Shown one piece after another: positions 27,655 through 36,950 of a stretch of 64,000 nt of DNA. Each line of letters begins with the position of its first letter. The stretch's first letter is position 1. The stretch comes from Bacteroidota bacterium (GTDB lineage: Bacteria; Bacteroidota; Rhodothermia; Balneolales; Balneolaceae). The stretch lies in NCBI GenBank assembly GCA_009909035.1, contig JAAAOB010000154.1, forward strand, positions 1-64,000, written 5' to 3'. The notes below the pieces were generated by a model. That model was not told the origin of the DNA. It worked only from the letters and a program-made list of their open reading frames with translations, and did not search any database. A program made the translations under genes and the position numbers.

Positions 27655-28881
27655 TTATCGGCCAAATGATAGCACCTGCACCGGGTCGGTTTTGGCCGCT
27701 ATCCGGGCCGGCAGCCACGAAGCCAGCACACACAATATGATTGTGACCGCTCCCACAATAAAGAAGTCAAGCATGTGGGGCTCTACCGGTGCCGTGCTCA
27801 TATAGTAATTTTCCTCGGAGAGCGGAATAATTTCGTAGGTGGTCTGCAGAAAATAGAAGAGTAAGGATATCCCGATACCTATCACCAAGCCCGATACGGC
27901 CACAAATATTCCCTCCAGAAGGAAGATTTTCCGGATGGCGGCGCTTTTGGCTCCCATTGTCTTTAAAATCCCGACGTCGCGCACCCGCTCAAGAACCATC
28001 ATCAGCACGGTTCCAATCAGGTTAAAAGCAGCTACAATTACCATCACTCCGATAACGAGGGGGATTGTCTCTTCCTGAAGATCAATCCAGGCAAAAATAT
28101 TCCGGTAGCGCTGATAGACGTTTTCCGTGACGAGCGGAAATTGAGTTCCATCCCTGATCGATCCATAGACCGGCCGGATATTCTCTGTATTTGAAACATT
28201 AATTTCCATAACAGATGACTGACGAACACCGAGTCCAAAAAGAGTTCGAACGGTGGAGATATCCGCAATGGCAAAACTATCATCAAAGCGATCAATTCCG
28301 GTACTGTACATCCCGGTGAGCGTATATTGCCGTATTTCCGGTGTATTAAGAGGGGAGGGCAGCCCGTCGAGTGCAAACACCGTGACACGGCTGCCGATGG
28401 ACGCTCCAATTTCTCCGGCGAGTGACTGACCCAAAAGTATTCCGGGCAGGCCGCTGTTGGTAGGGGCCAGAGTATATTCACCTTCGACGATATAGCTGCC
28501 CAGCTGTGTCAAATCACCTCCGGGATTCACCCCTTTTATGACTGTTCCGCTAATACCGGATGCGGCCTGTATCATCACATTACCGATGATGGCCGGTTCC
28601 ACCCTGCTTACCCCTTCAAACGTCTCGAGATAGGGTTGAAGCGTATCGGCTCTCTGCAGCGGCTCGCCCACAAACGGCTGAATGGTGATGTGCGGTGCAA
28701 AACCTAAAATTTTCTCATTGATTGTGGATTTAAACCCGTGAACAATTGACAGGGAAATAAGGAGCCCCGCGGAGCCTACAGCAACACCAGCAATGGCCAT
28801 AATTTTGATAAACGAGAGAAAGCCTGACTCCCGGTGTCCCCCTTTAAAATAACGGCGCGCAATATACCAGGTAACGTTCAT
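27655..28881 (-). CDS. LolC/LolE-type ABC transporter permease
   Basis: A permease of the MacB/FtsX superfamily with one N-terminal membrane segment (IMAIAGVAVGSAGLLISLSIV), a large periplasmic domain, and three C-terminal segments (from PLVIGVMVIVAAFNLIGTVL). WYIARRYFKGGHRESGFLSFI and VGILKTMGAKSAAIRKIFL are typical of lipoprotein-releasing permeases that pull lipoproteins from the inner membrane. The start at 28881 (MNVTWYIARR) is preferred over one nine codons upstream. The LolD ATPase is not adjacent. lysS is directly upstream, 112 bases away. Confidence 0.88.
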   Translation of the reverse strand: MNVTWYIARRYFKGGHRESGFLSFIKIMAIAGVAVGSAGLLISLSIVHGFKSTINEKILGFAPHITIQPFVGEPLQRADTLQPYLETFEGVSRVEPAIIGNVMIQAASGISGTVIKGVNPGGDLTQLGSYIVEGEYTLAPTNSGLPGILLGQSLAGEIGASIGSRVTVFALDGLPSPLNTPEIRQYTLTGMYSTGIDRFDDSFAIADISTVRTLFGLGVRQSSVMEINVSNTENIRPVYGSIRDGTQFPLVTENVYQRYRNIFAWIDLQEETIPLVIGVMVIVAAFNLIGTVLMMVLERVRDVGILKTMGAKSAAIRKIFLLEGIFVAVSGLVIGIGISLLFYFLQTTYEIIPLSEENYYMSTAPVEPHMLDFFIVGAVTIILCVLASWLPARIAAKTDPVQVLSFGR

Positions 28882-28993
28882 GTCGTGAGATTTAGGGTGC
28901 GGGGGCAATCCGTGTGGGTGAAGGAATTAAATCAAGATTCATGTCATTCGCGTGGGCTTCAGCATCCATCGGCACGCACCTTGATATGATCTG

Positions 28994-30544
28994 TTACGAC
29001 TCATCTGATGCCTCGGGACGCATTTGGGGGAAAAACAGAACGTCGCGTATCGAATCAGAATTGGTCATGATCATTGCCAGGCGGTCGATCCCGATCCCGA
29101 TGCCGGCGGTCGGCGGCATTCCGTACTCTATGGCACGGAGAAAGTCTTCGTCCACATTCATCGCCTCTTCATCACCGCCGGCACGAAGTCTGGCCTGCTC
29201 TTCAAACCGTCCACGCTGATCAACCGGATCGTTTAGCTCTGTGAAGGCATTCGCAATCTCTTTTCCATTGCAAATGGCTTCGAACCGCTCCACAAGTCCC
29301 TCTTTCGTACGATGCTTTTTGGCGAGCGGGCTCATTTCTATTGGATAGTCTGTTATAAAGGTGGGCTGTATCAGCGTTGGTTCGACGGTTTCGCCAAATA
29401 TTTCATCGATAAGTTTGCCTTTCCCCATCGATTCATCCGTGTCGATATGCAGCTCGCTGGCAATCGCCCGTAGTTGATCCACTGATTTTCCTGACAGATC
29501 GTACCCTGTCTCATTTTCTATCGCTTCATACATCGGGATCCGTGGCCACGGACGTTTAAAGTCAATCAGGTGGTCGCCCACTTCAATTTTCGTTGACCCG
29601 TGGAGTTCAAGGGCAACTTTTTCGATCATCTCCTCCATAAAATCCATCATCCAGTTGTACTCTTTGTAGGCAACGTAGAGCTCAACCTGTGTAAACTCCG
29701 GGTTGTGAAACCGGGAGAGTCCTTCATTCCGGAAATCTTTTGAAAATTCATACACGCCGTCAAAACCACCCACAATCAATCGCTTCAGGTAGAGCTCATT
29801 TGCAATTCGCAGGTACAGGTCCATATCAAGCGCATTGTGGTGAGTGACAAATGGCTCGGCTGCGGCCCCTCCGTAAACAGGCTGCAGGATGGGAGTCTCA
29901 ACTTCAAGATAGCCCTTCTGATTCATGAAGGTCCTCATGGTCTGAACCATTTGTGTACGTTTACGGAACGTGTCCCGAACCTCAGGGTTTACCACCATAT
30001 CCACATATCGCTGCCGGTAGCGCTGCTCTTTGTCAGTAAAGGCATCGTAGGTGACGGTCTCACCATCTTCAGTTTTAACCTCTTTCGGCGTTGGAATGGG
30101 GCGAATTGTTTTACCCAAAAACTCAAAATGTTCGGCACGAATGGTGGTCTCACCGGTGCCCGTTTTAAAGACAAAGCCCTTGATTCCCACAAAATCGCCT
30201 ATATCGACCATCTTCTTGAATACTTTATTATACTCTTTGACACCTACATCATCCCGGCGAATATAGATCTGGATGGTCCCGGCCGAATCCTGTAGCGTAA
30301 AAAACGAGGCTTTTCCCATGATGCGTCGGGTCATGACCCGCCCGGCAACCGATACCCGCGGGGCGTCTTCAGGTTGATCGGGAGTCTCGGTGAGATAAGT
30401 TTCTTCATTCTCCAGAATTTCACGGGAGTGATGGGTTACGTCATATTCATACGGATATGGGTTAACGTCAAGCTCTCGCAGCTGGTCCAGTTTTTCTCGC
30501 CGGATGGCCTGTTGTTCACTGATCGAAGATTCTGTCTGAGACAT
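28994..30544 (-). CDS. lysS: Lysyl-tRNA synthetase, class II
   Basis: LysS charges tRNA-Lys. The N-terminal OB fold ([23 protein letters not shown]) binds the anticodon. The class II core has motif 2 [20 protein letters not shown] and motif 3 [22 protein letters not shown]. The C-terminus LFFPQMRPE is typical. I choose the ATG at 30544 (MSQTESS), giving 516 aa; 28 upstream codons are open but hydrophobic and atypical of the family. It could share a transcript with the LolC-type gene. Confidence 0.97.
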   Translation of the reverse strand: MSQTESSISEQQAIRREKLDQLRELDVNPYPYEYDVTHHSREILENEETYLTETPDQPEDAPRVSVAGRVMTRRIMGKASFFTLQDSAGTIQIYIRRDDVGVKEYNKVFKKMVDIGDFVGIKGFVFKTGTGETTIRAEHFEFLGKTIRPIPTPKEVKTEDGETVTYDAFTDKEQRYRQRYVDMVVNPEVRDTFRKRTQMVQTMRTFMNQKGYLEVETPILQPVYGGAAAEPFVTHHNALDMDLYLRIANELYLKRLIVGGFDGVYEFSKDFRNEGLSRFHNPEFTQVELYVAYKEYNWMMDFMEEMIEKVALELHGSTKIEVGDHLIDFKRPWPRIPMYEAIENETGYDLSGKSVDQLRAIASELHIDTDESMGKGKLIDEIFGETVEPTLIQPTFITDYPIEMSPLAKKHRTKEGLVERFEAICNGKEIANAFTELNDPVDQRGRFEEQARLRAGGDEEAMNVDEDFLRAIEYGMPPTAGIGIGIDRLAMIMTNSDSIRDVLFFPQMRPEASDES

Positions 30545-30796
30545 ATAGTTTTTAAGTGGAAATTTTGGAATAAAGTAAAGGACCGAAAATAAGAAAAAGC
30601 TCTGCAAATGACATTTCTTATTATGCATCTTTAAACGGTAGGACAGCCACCGTTAGAAAACCGACATATTGCCCCGGGTTTTGACACACAGATCTCTGGC
30701 TGCTTACATCAACCGTCAACAAAGTATTGTTTTTGGTTACCGGTAACCTTGCTATTTTAACATTCTATAGAACTTCCATAAACCGCTGTAATTATT
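30545..30796. promoter_or_regulatory. Divergent promoter region with 14-bp palindrome
   Basis: GGTTACCGGTAACC at 30735-30748 is a perfect palindrome. It sits between TTTG at 30732-30735 and TATTTTAA at 30753-30760, which together resemble a Bacteroidota -33/-7 promoter (TTTG, 17-base gap, TAnnTTTG) pointing at the phosphopantetheinyl transferase operon. A regulator bound there would block that promoter. This is inference from position. The rest of the region shows no gene. Confidence 0.45.
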
Positions 30797-31459
30797 TTGG
30801 ACCCTCAACCACCCGAAACCATTCATCATTCCTGCTTGCCAGGTTCTGTAATTGCCGTAATGACCGGTGTTGATGATTCAAACTCCACCGGTAGCGTTGA
30901 ACGTTCGGAATCGAAATCGGGGCGCAAACTGCTTCAATATATCACAGAAACGATCTGCAACTACAGGGTCAGCCGATTTACCGCAAAAAAGAATGAAAAA
31001 CCGTCTGCTCTATGCGACGGCCGGATTCTTTCCGTGAGTTTCTCACATACGTCTGAAGCTATTGTCGCGGCAAGCTCCCCGGAATGGGTGGTTGGAGTAG
31101 ATGTTGAATCTGTGAACAGAACCGTATCACCGCAACTTCAAAAAAGGATGAAACATCCGGACGAGGCGCTCAAGTTATATGAGGAATACCCGATAATTCA
31201 ACTATGGACGCTCAAAGAAGCGGCACTTAAAGCGATAGGCACCGGTTTACGAAAACCCATGAATGGTGTCTTGCTGGAAGCGGTTTCAGAATCTCTTTTT
31301 GCCGTTGAATTTTTCAATGGAATCAAAGGAAATATTTGTAGCTTTCAGAAACGTGAACAGTGGATTTCGATCTGCTATATTTCATCAAAATCATCGGAAC
31401 CTTATTTAGAAAAATTATATGTGCCTATTCACACAGGACGAAATCGGGAACAGGGTTAA
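30797..31459 (+). CDS. 4'-phosphopantetheinyl transferase superfamily protein
   Basis: Transfers phosphopantetheine from CoA to a carrier protein serine. The metal-binding VVGVDVESV and the catalytic LWTLKEAALKAIGTGL are both intact. It is 220 aa from a TTG at 30797; an ATG at 30860 in the same frame is an alternative, and upstream coding features are too weak to decide. No polyketide, peptide or fatty-acid synthase gene is near. Its end overlaps the MEMO-like gene by 41 bases, so it leads a coupled four-gene operon. Confidence 0.85.
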   Translation: MDPQPPETIHHSCLPGSVIAVMTGVDDSNSTGSVERSESKSGRKLLQYITETICNYRVSRFTAKKNEKPSALCDGRILSVSFSHTSEAIVAASSPEWVVGVDVESVNRTVSPQLQKRMKHPDEALKLYEEYPIIQLWTLKEAALKAIGTGLRKPMNGVLLEAVSESLFAVEFFNGIKGNICSFQKREQWISICYISSKSSEPYLEKLYVPIHTGRNREQG

Positions 31460-32171
31460 GCGTGCGTCAGAAAAAAACCCAACCTCATCTCATCCCACAC
31501 GGATCCTTTTTGCCCCCACATCACTCAATCACTACACCGTTGATCAGTTTGCTTATTCATATTCGGCACTTTTGGGTGAACGTTTCGACACCATAGTTAT
31601 CGCCGAAACCCATCCCGGAACACACGAGAAAAGGCTGCCGATGCCGTCGCATAATAGCTTCTCTACACTTTTTGGCGACGTTCCCGTTAATGATACATTG
31701 CGCAACGAGCTGTGTGATGAAGACGACGATTTTTTTATTGATGATGAAGCCTTTTCGAAAAATTTAAGTCTTTTTAACCAGCTTCCGTTTCTTCAGACGG
31801 TTCTATCAGATTTTAGCGTCCTCAGTTTGCAAATTACAGACGAATCATCTGCAATTGTTAAAGAGCTTGCAGCCGCCCTTGAAGAAATTCTGGCCTCACG
31901 TAATGCTCTCCTTGTCTTTTGTTGCGATATCTGTCATCTGAGTAATGAGAAGTTTGATAAGATTTTGAGTCAATACGATCAGGATAATATGTCCGGCTTG
32001 TTGAACAGTATGAATTCAGAGGACGTGAACATGACAGGGAAGGGAGCCTTTTTCACCGGTCTTTTCATAGCGGCAAAGTGGAAACTAAAACTGCAATTTA
32101 TGGGTCAAAACGATCCCGGCAGCCCGGTATCCGGATATGCTGACGTAATACACCAACCGATTTTTGGATGA
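31419..32171 (+). CDS. MEMO1-like (AmmeMemoRadiSam protein B family) protein
   Basis: A 250-aa protein whose blocks follow the MEMO family in order: ILFAPTSLNHYTVDQFAYSYS, DTIVIAETHPG, FSTLFGDVPVNDTLRNEL, FNQLPFLQTVL and LVFCCDICHLSN. The HPHAGY-like histidines and the later EHS motif of typical members are missing or changed (NHYTV; KNLSLFNQLPF), so a metal site may be lost. The usual partners (AMMECR1, radical SAM) are absent. It starts inside the phosphopantetheinyl transferase gene and its stop overlaps the next gene by four bases. Confidence 0.7.
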   Translation: MCLFTQDEIGNRVKRASEKNPTSSHPTRILFAPTSLNHYTVDQFAYSYSALLGERFDTIVIAETHPGTHEKRLPMPSHNSFSTLFGDVPVNDTLRNELCDEDDDFFIDDEAFSKNLSLFNQLPFLQTVLSDFSVLSLQITDESSAIVKELAAALEEILASRNALLVFCCDICHLSNEKFDKILSQYDQDNMSGLLNSMNSEDVNMTGKGAFFTGLFIAAKWKLKLQFMGQNDPGSPVSGYADVIHQPIFG

Positions 32172-33052
32172 TATCAGACGTTCACACCATTTCGGTCATT
32201 GGTCCCGGAGCTTTAGGTGGTACCCTGATTGACCTGGTACGGCAATCCTCAGAAAATTTCCAACTCACTTCTGTCTGGGGGAGTTCGTTTGAGGCATGTT
32301 ACCTGGAAAAAAACGGCAAAAAAATTCCCCCCTCATCCCCGGTGCCAACACGTGAGGAGGAGCTTGGTTCTGTTGTTTTTATCACCTGTCCTGACGATAT
32401 CATTGAAGCAGTAGCTAAAGAACTTGCGGACTTGCCGCTGGATTGGGGAGCGCGTTCGGTGGTCCATTTTTCCGGTAGTCACGGCAGCGCTCTGCTCGAA
32501 GAACTATCCCGAAAAGGTGCATCAACAGGCGCGTTACACCCGTTGCAGACGTTTACGCCCGGCGATCAGGCGCCGAGACTTTCCAGAATATGGTTTACGT
32601 ATGAAGGAAATGAGAGAGTCATTCCCACTCTGAAAAAATTTGTCGAAGAAGCCGGTTCCCAAATCAAAAAGCTTGACATCACACAGAAAATGGCGATGCA
32701 TCTTGCGGCTGTTTTTGCCTCAAATTACCTGGTCTCCCTGCTACACTCTGTAGAGGAAATTTCCCGCAAAAACAGTGTTGAAAATTCATTGGAGATGCTT
32801 GAACCACTCATTCGTCAGACGGTTGATAATGTGTTAAATCATGGGGCGGAGCAGGCTCTGAGTGGGCCTGTGATGCGAGGTGACCTTTCCACGTTACGAG
32901 AGCACCTTCAGTTATTAGATGATGATCCGGGGCTAGCATCGATCTACTGTTCTCTTGGCCTGCAGGCTCTTGCAATTGCAGACTCTGCGGGAAGTATTAG
33001 CCAACAGACATCTGATGAAATCAAAAAACTTCTCAATTCGAAAAGGGAATGA
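32168..33052 (+). CDS. Rossmann-fold DUF2520 domain protein
   Basis: The N-terminal NAD(P)-binding motif ISVIGPGALGGTLIDLV is followed by FITCPDDIIEAVAKEL and HFSGSHGSALLEELSRKGA then GALHPLQTF, which are typical of the Rossmann-like/DUF2520 pair (PF10727, PF10728). The C-terminal helices (MAMHLAAVFASNYLVSLL) resemble those of ketopantoate and proline reductases. It is probably a small-molecule dehydrogenase; the substrate is not known. Coupled to both neighbours by ATGA overlaps. Confidence 0.85.
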   Translation: MISDVHTISVIGPGALGGTLIDLVRQSSENFQLTSVWGSSFEACYLEKNGKKIPPSSPVPTREEELGSVVFITCPDDIIEAVAKELADLPLDWGARSVVHFSGSHGSALLEELSRKGASTGALHPLQTFTPGDQAPRLSRIWFTYEGNERVIPTLKKFVEEAGSQIKKLDITQKMAMHLAAVFASNYLVSLLHSVEEISRKNSVENSLEMLEPLIRQTVDNVLNHGAEQALSGPVMRGDLSTLREHLQLLDDDPGLASIYCSLGLQALAIADSAGSISQQTSDEIKKLLNSKRE

Positions 33053-33402
33053 CAGACCGGGAAGATTTCTACGAAAAAGTATACCAGGTCACCGAACAAA
33101 TTCCCTCCGGCCGTGTCACAACCTACGGGGCCATTGCGGCCGTTATTGGCGTAACATCCGGAGCGCGCATGGTGGGATATGCACTGAACAACTCCATCAA
33201 AAGCGGCCGGAACATTCCGGCTCACAGGGTCGTCAACCGGTTGGGGCAGCTTACCGGGCGGGCCTATTTTCCGGACGATACCATGCGGGAGCGACTACGG
33301 CAGGAGGGAGTAGAGTTTATTGAAGAGTACCGTGTGGATATTGACAATCACTTTTGGGATCCGGCTGATTTTTACGATCAAGGGAAACAACCAGGTCATT
33401 GA
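33049..33402 (+). CDS. Alkyltransferase-like protein (MGMT-fold, no catalytic Cys)
   Basis: This small protein has the MGMT DNA-binding fold: GRVTTYGAIAAVIG with the recognition helix ARMVGYALNNS. The alkyl-acceptor Cys of the PCHR motif is replaced by Ala58 (IPAHRVV), so it cannot repair by alkyl transfer. Such ATL proteins bind O6-alkylguanine and pass the lesion to nucleotide excision repair. The length of 117 aa is normal for an ATL. It overlaps the DUF2520 gene by four bases and is followed by a bidirectional terminator. Confidence 0.92.
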   Translation: MTDREDFYEKVYQVTEQIPSGRVTTYGAIAAVIGVTSGARMVGYALNNSIKSGRNIPAHRVVNRLGQLTGRAYFPDDTMRERLRQEGVEFIEEYRVDIDNHFWDPADFYDQGKQPGH

Positions 33403-33445
33403 TTCCACGCATGCTGGGTTGACATCTCCAACTATCGACACAAAA

Positions 33446-33478
33446 AAGGCTGCGTTCTTAATAAACGCAGCCTCTTTT
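33446..33478. terminator. Bidirectional terminator
   Basis: AGGCTGCGTT-CTTAATA-AACGCAGCCT forms a 10-bp stem flanked by A-rich sequence on the left and CTTTT on the right. It lies between the convergent ATL gene and the MFS gene and can serve both. Confidence 0.88.
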
Positions 33479-33497
33479 CGATGTTGTTGCCATCAAG

Positions 33498-34844
33498 TTA
33501 CGACACCGTACCTGTTTGAAGCTCATTGGAGCCTGAATCAGAAAGTGGAGAGACTCCCTCTGCTGCCAAATTTTCCGCTTCAACTTCATCATCCCAGAAG
33601 AAGAGGAAGAAAATTACCGCAACACCCAGGGCAAGCAGGGCGGGCATAATCCAGAATTGTGCTGCCCCCTCGAGCCATCCTTGTTCAGTGCCTTCAAGGT
33701 TGATTGTATCGCCCCACCAGCCCAGCAGGTAGTTTCCAATGAGCATTCCGGCACCATACGTCAGCAGGTTGAAAAAGCCCTGGGCACTGGCACGCAAATT
33801 TTTTGGAGCTTTTTTATCCACGTATAGCTGACCGGTGACAAAAAAGAAATCGTAGCAGACGCCGTGAAGTGCGATACCAACAATCAGCAGGGAGACGGAA
33901 TCCGGGTAGAGGCCAAACAGAAAGTACCGGGCTGTCCAGGCCAGCATACCAATTAACAACATCCATTTCACACCGAACCGGACCAGAAAGAACGGAATAA
34001 GAACCATAAACAGAACTTCACTCATTTGACCAATTGCCATAAAAGAGGCTGACTGATCGCCGAACGCAACCAGTTCTATAAAATCGTTGGTTCTTGCATA
34101 ATAAAAGGCCAGCGGAATACTGATCGCAAAACTACTGAAGCAGAATACAGCAAAATTTTTATTTGTCAGCAGCTTGAGCGCATCAAGGCCAAAAGCTTCT
34201 TTAAAACTAAATTTTTTCCCTTTCTCTGATGGAGGAGTAGCCGGCAGAGTAAAACTGTATATGCCGTACAGAAGGGAAATGACGGCGCTCATGTAGAGCG
34301 GAATACTTGTTCTCTGAATATCCGTTTCAATTCCGGTGATGGCAGAAAGAACCGGAACTTCGATCCATCCGAGGATCGTTTGCGCTACAATAAAGCCCGA
34401 CAAAATCCACCCAATCGTGCCCCATACCCGTATTTTTGGAAATTCCTTGTCAGCATCGCCAATATTTGCAAAAGAGATTGCATTCACCAGCGCAAGTGTA
34501 GGCATATAAAGCATGAAATAGGCAAGCATCACCCAGATAAACAGGCCCGGTTCCGTTACTCCAGCTGCGTACCACAAAAGTCCGGCTCCTATAATGTGAC
34601 AGACTGCATTTACACGCTCGGCATTAAAGTATCTGTCGGCCAGGAGTCCCACTAAAACGGGTGCCAGCAGACCGGCCCAGTTGTGCGTTGCATAGGCCTG
34701 GCCTATGATTGTGTTTAACCCTTCTTCTCCCTGGAAAACTTCAAGAAGATAGGAGCCCATGACGACAAAAAATCCACCCCAGATAAAAAACTGGAGGAAC
34801 ATCATAAAACTGAGTCTGGAGATGACAAAGCGGTCTGAATTCAT
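33498..34844 (-). CDS. MFS transporter, nucleoside:H+ symporter-like
   Basis: A 12-helix carrier of 448 aa. The start RLSFMMFLQFFIWGGFFVVMGSYL and the loop GLLADRYFNAERVNAVCHIIG match the NupG/XapB nucleoside-proton symporter family. FANIGDADKEFPKIRVWGTIGWI is another family block, and GVCYDFFFVTGQLYVDKKAP is the helix-11 region. In Bacteroidota such carriers often take other polyol or sugar substrates, so nucleoside use is only suggested. It has its own terminator. Confidence 0.87.
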   Translation of the reverse strand: MNSDRFVISRLSFMMFLQFFIWGGFFVVMGSYLLEVFQGEEGLNTIIGQAYATHNWAGLLAPVLVGLLADRYFNAERVNAVCHIIGAGLLWYAAGVTEPGLFIWVMLAYFMLYMPTLALVNAISFANIGDADKEFPKIRVWGTIGWILSGFIVAQTILGWIEVPVLSAITGIETDIQRTSIPLYMSAVISLLYGIYSFTLPATPPSEKGKKFSFKEAFGLDALKLLTNKNFAVFCFSSFAISIPLAFYYARTNDFIELVAFGDQSASFMAIGQMSEVLFMVLIPFFLVRFGVKWMLLIGMLAWTARYFLFGLYPDSVSLLIVGIALHGVCYDFFFVTGQLYVDKKAPKNLRASAQGFFNLLTYGAGMLIGNYLLGWWGDTINLEGTEQGWLEGAAQFWIMPALLALGVAVIFFLFFWDDEVEAENLAAEGVSPLSDSGSNELQTGTVS

Positions 34845-34990
34845 AAATTATATTGTAAGATTTAGATTTTAAATAGTACCCGTAAGTATAACATTTAATC
34901 GCTGTTTAGCAAACGAAAAGAGGTATACTTAATCAATTGAAAGAGTTCAAATTGGGGGTATCGGGTAAAACCTGTATTCCGGGTCACTAT

Positions 34991-36448
34991 TTACGGTGAC
35001 GTCCAGCGCAGACCGAGCAGCAGGCCCACTTGATCTCCGAACAGGCTGCCGTTGTCCCAGGCGGCATCCGCAAGTATCGTAATCGCACGGTCTCCAATGC
35101 GTACGGGAACCTCTCCATTTATCCCGATTGAAATTTGATCGACAGGTTCCGGGAATGGATCATCGCGCGTTCCAAAGTTTCTGCTTACCGTAAATTTACC
35201 CACGACTGATGCACCTTGTATGCCGGCTTCTACTCCTATGTGATGAGCGATTATGCGATTGTTATCTATACCGTCATCAAGCCGGTCAAGTGGCGTGCTG
35301 GAGCGCCTGAAGAGGGGATTCCCGATGGTGCGCCCGTAATGGGCCCAGCCGGTTCTGTAAATAAAGTGGTTGTAGTAGTTTTCATTTCCCTGGAACAGAT
35401 CTCTGCACCGTTCGGGAACCTGACTACAGCGTGTGCCGTCATCAAGAATATTCTCCGTCCGGGGACCATCCTGCCATTTTGTGTATAAATATTCATAAAC
35501 AACGCCTTTCACCGGCCAACCGAGGGCATCATCAAACCGGAACGAGATTCCATTTAAAGCGTCCTGAAGACTTTTAAGCTTTAAATTATCTTTCGTTTCA
35601 AGCGGGTGCTGCCGGTACACATTGACCTTCACGAGATCGGTATTGTACAGCATGCCAAAATTCCAGGCACCAAGATGATCACCAAGCATAAAGTTTGCTT
35701 CCGGTTCGGGGGCACGTTCGTCCCCGCCAAGTGCAAAAAAGACTCGACCAAAGTCTTCAACGCCGGCCGGGAGGTCGCCGAGATCCGGGTTGTCGTTGCC
35801 TCCCCAAAAGGCATAGTGCGCAATACCTCCGTACAGATTGATGGGTAAATCGCCGCCAAAACGGAGGTGTCCTACCTTTTCATGGTAAAGAACATCATCG
35901 GTGTAGCGACGGCCTCCTACCCATCCGTGAGATAGATGAGCCCGTATCTTAACAAATGAGTTGGTAAATGGAACGCCGGTCCAGTCGGCGAGTCCAGCAC
36001 GTACCTGCGGCACCGGCGTGGCGTTGCCGCTCACACCCAAAGAGCCCATGCTGAGCCTCTCATCATGAATGGGGGAGCGTGTGTGAAATCGCCCGCCCAC
36101 TATTTCAAATGCATACGCTTCTATTTTAAGATATGCCTGGTTCAATGAGAGCGTCTGCTCCCCGGCAGGCCGTGCAACCAGATCCGCCCCGTATTGAAGA
36201 CGGAAATGTTCACTTTTAAAAACCGGGGCCGTGCCGTGAGTCTGAATCCTTGTCATTAGCTGAGATCCGCTGCGGGAGTAAATTCCAAAACGGTTTGAAT
36301 CAATCCAGAACGGAGTTGTGCCTGAGCTGCTAATAATTCCGGAAAAATCTACAGTTGTCTGCCTGGCTTGAGCAACGGCCGGGTCGCCAGATCCCCATGC
36401 GGTGATAGAAATACAAAATAGCAGGAGGAGAGTTTTAGTTGTCATCAA
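34991..36448 (-). CDS. Wzi-like capsule assembly outer-membrane protein
   Basis: A 485-aa beta-barrel with signal peptide TLLLLFCISITAWGSGDPAVAQA. TTPFWIDSNRFGIYSRSGSQ and IVGGRFHTRSPIHDERLSMGSLG followed by PVPQVRAGL are typical of the 'capsule assembly Wzi' family in Bacteroidota. Enterobacterial Wzi is a surface lectin that holds capsule; the role here is not shown and no capsule genes are nearby. It is monocistronic, 146 bases before the MFS gene in the same direction. Confidence 0.85.
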   Translation of the reverse strand: MMTTKTLLLLFCISITAWGSGDPAVAQARQTTVDFSGIISSSGTTPFWIDSNRFGIYSRSGSQLMTRIQTHGTAPVFKSEHFRLQYGADLVARPAGEQTLSLNQAYLKIEAYAFEIVGGRFHTRSPIHDERLSMGSLGVSGNATPVPQVRAGLADWTGVPFTNSFVKIRAHLSHGWVGGRRYTDDVLYHEKVGHLRFGGDLPINLYGGIAHYAFWGGNDNPDLGDLPAGVEDFGRVFFALGGDERAPEPEANFMLGDHLGAWNFGMLYNTDLVKVNVYRQHPLETKDNLKLKSLQDALNGISFRFDDALGWPVKGVVYEYLYTKWQDGPRTENILDDGTRCSQVPERCRDLFQGNENYYNHFIYRTGWAHYGRTIGNPLFRRSSTPLDRLDDGIDNNRIIAHHIGVEAGIQGASVVGKFTVSRNFGTRDDPFPEPVDQISIGINGEVPVRIGDRAITILADAAWDNGSLFGDQVGLLLGLRWTSP

Positions 36449-36950
36449 AATATTTCTAATGTGGATCTCGCAGTATGCAGATTTTAGAGCTCTCTAACTG
36501 GATTGATCGGAGAGTTCCACCAATCAATCGCTCGAAAAGATAAGAGAAATTCTGAAGATCAGGGCAATCAATTCTGGTTTTCCAATTCAATGCCTGTCCT
36601 GCAGATGATGACCCCGGCCATCTTTCAGCTGAATGCGCCCATCAGATAACTACATTCTTCACCGTTCATTGTATACTTAGAAATGAGACAGAATATTCGC
36701 TCAAAAGGTGTGCAGCTATTGTGTACTGCCTCACCCGGTCAATCAAGTATGCCGTCCCTGGCTTTTGTTTGAGATGATTCTCCCGATAACAGCCATAGTA
36801 CAGATGCACACGGCAGAACAGCCGGTGTGGCCGTAATGAACCACCTCGGGGAATGACACCCATTGGCATGATACCACTGATGATCAACAGAACCGTATTC
36901 ACTATTGAAAATCCCCACAATAGCCCGCTTCAGAACCTAATACTCTACGT
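36449..36950. other. Divergent intergenic region, no gene recognised
   Basis: About 500 bases separate the Wzi-like gene (minus) from the DUF3095 gene (plus). A minus-strand frame at 36666-36920 has no recognisable features and unlike composition. No repeat, RNA gene or clear promoter was identified. Confidence 0.5.

Noticed and set aside
33049-33402. Functional O6-methylguanine-DNA methyltransferase
   Set aside because: The acceptor cysteine of PCHR is alanine, so the protein is an alkyltransferase-like protein.
36666-36920. 84-aa minus-strand gene in the divergent gap
   Set aside because: No recognisable motif, no coding-like context, and it would occupy the shared promoter region.
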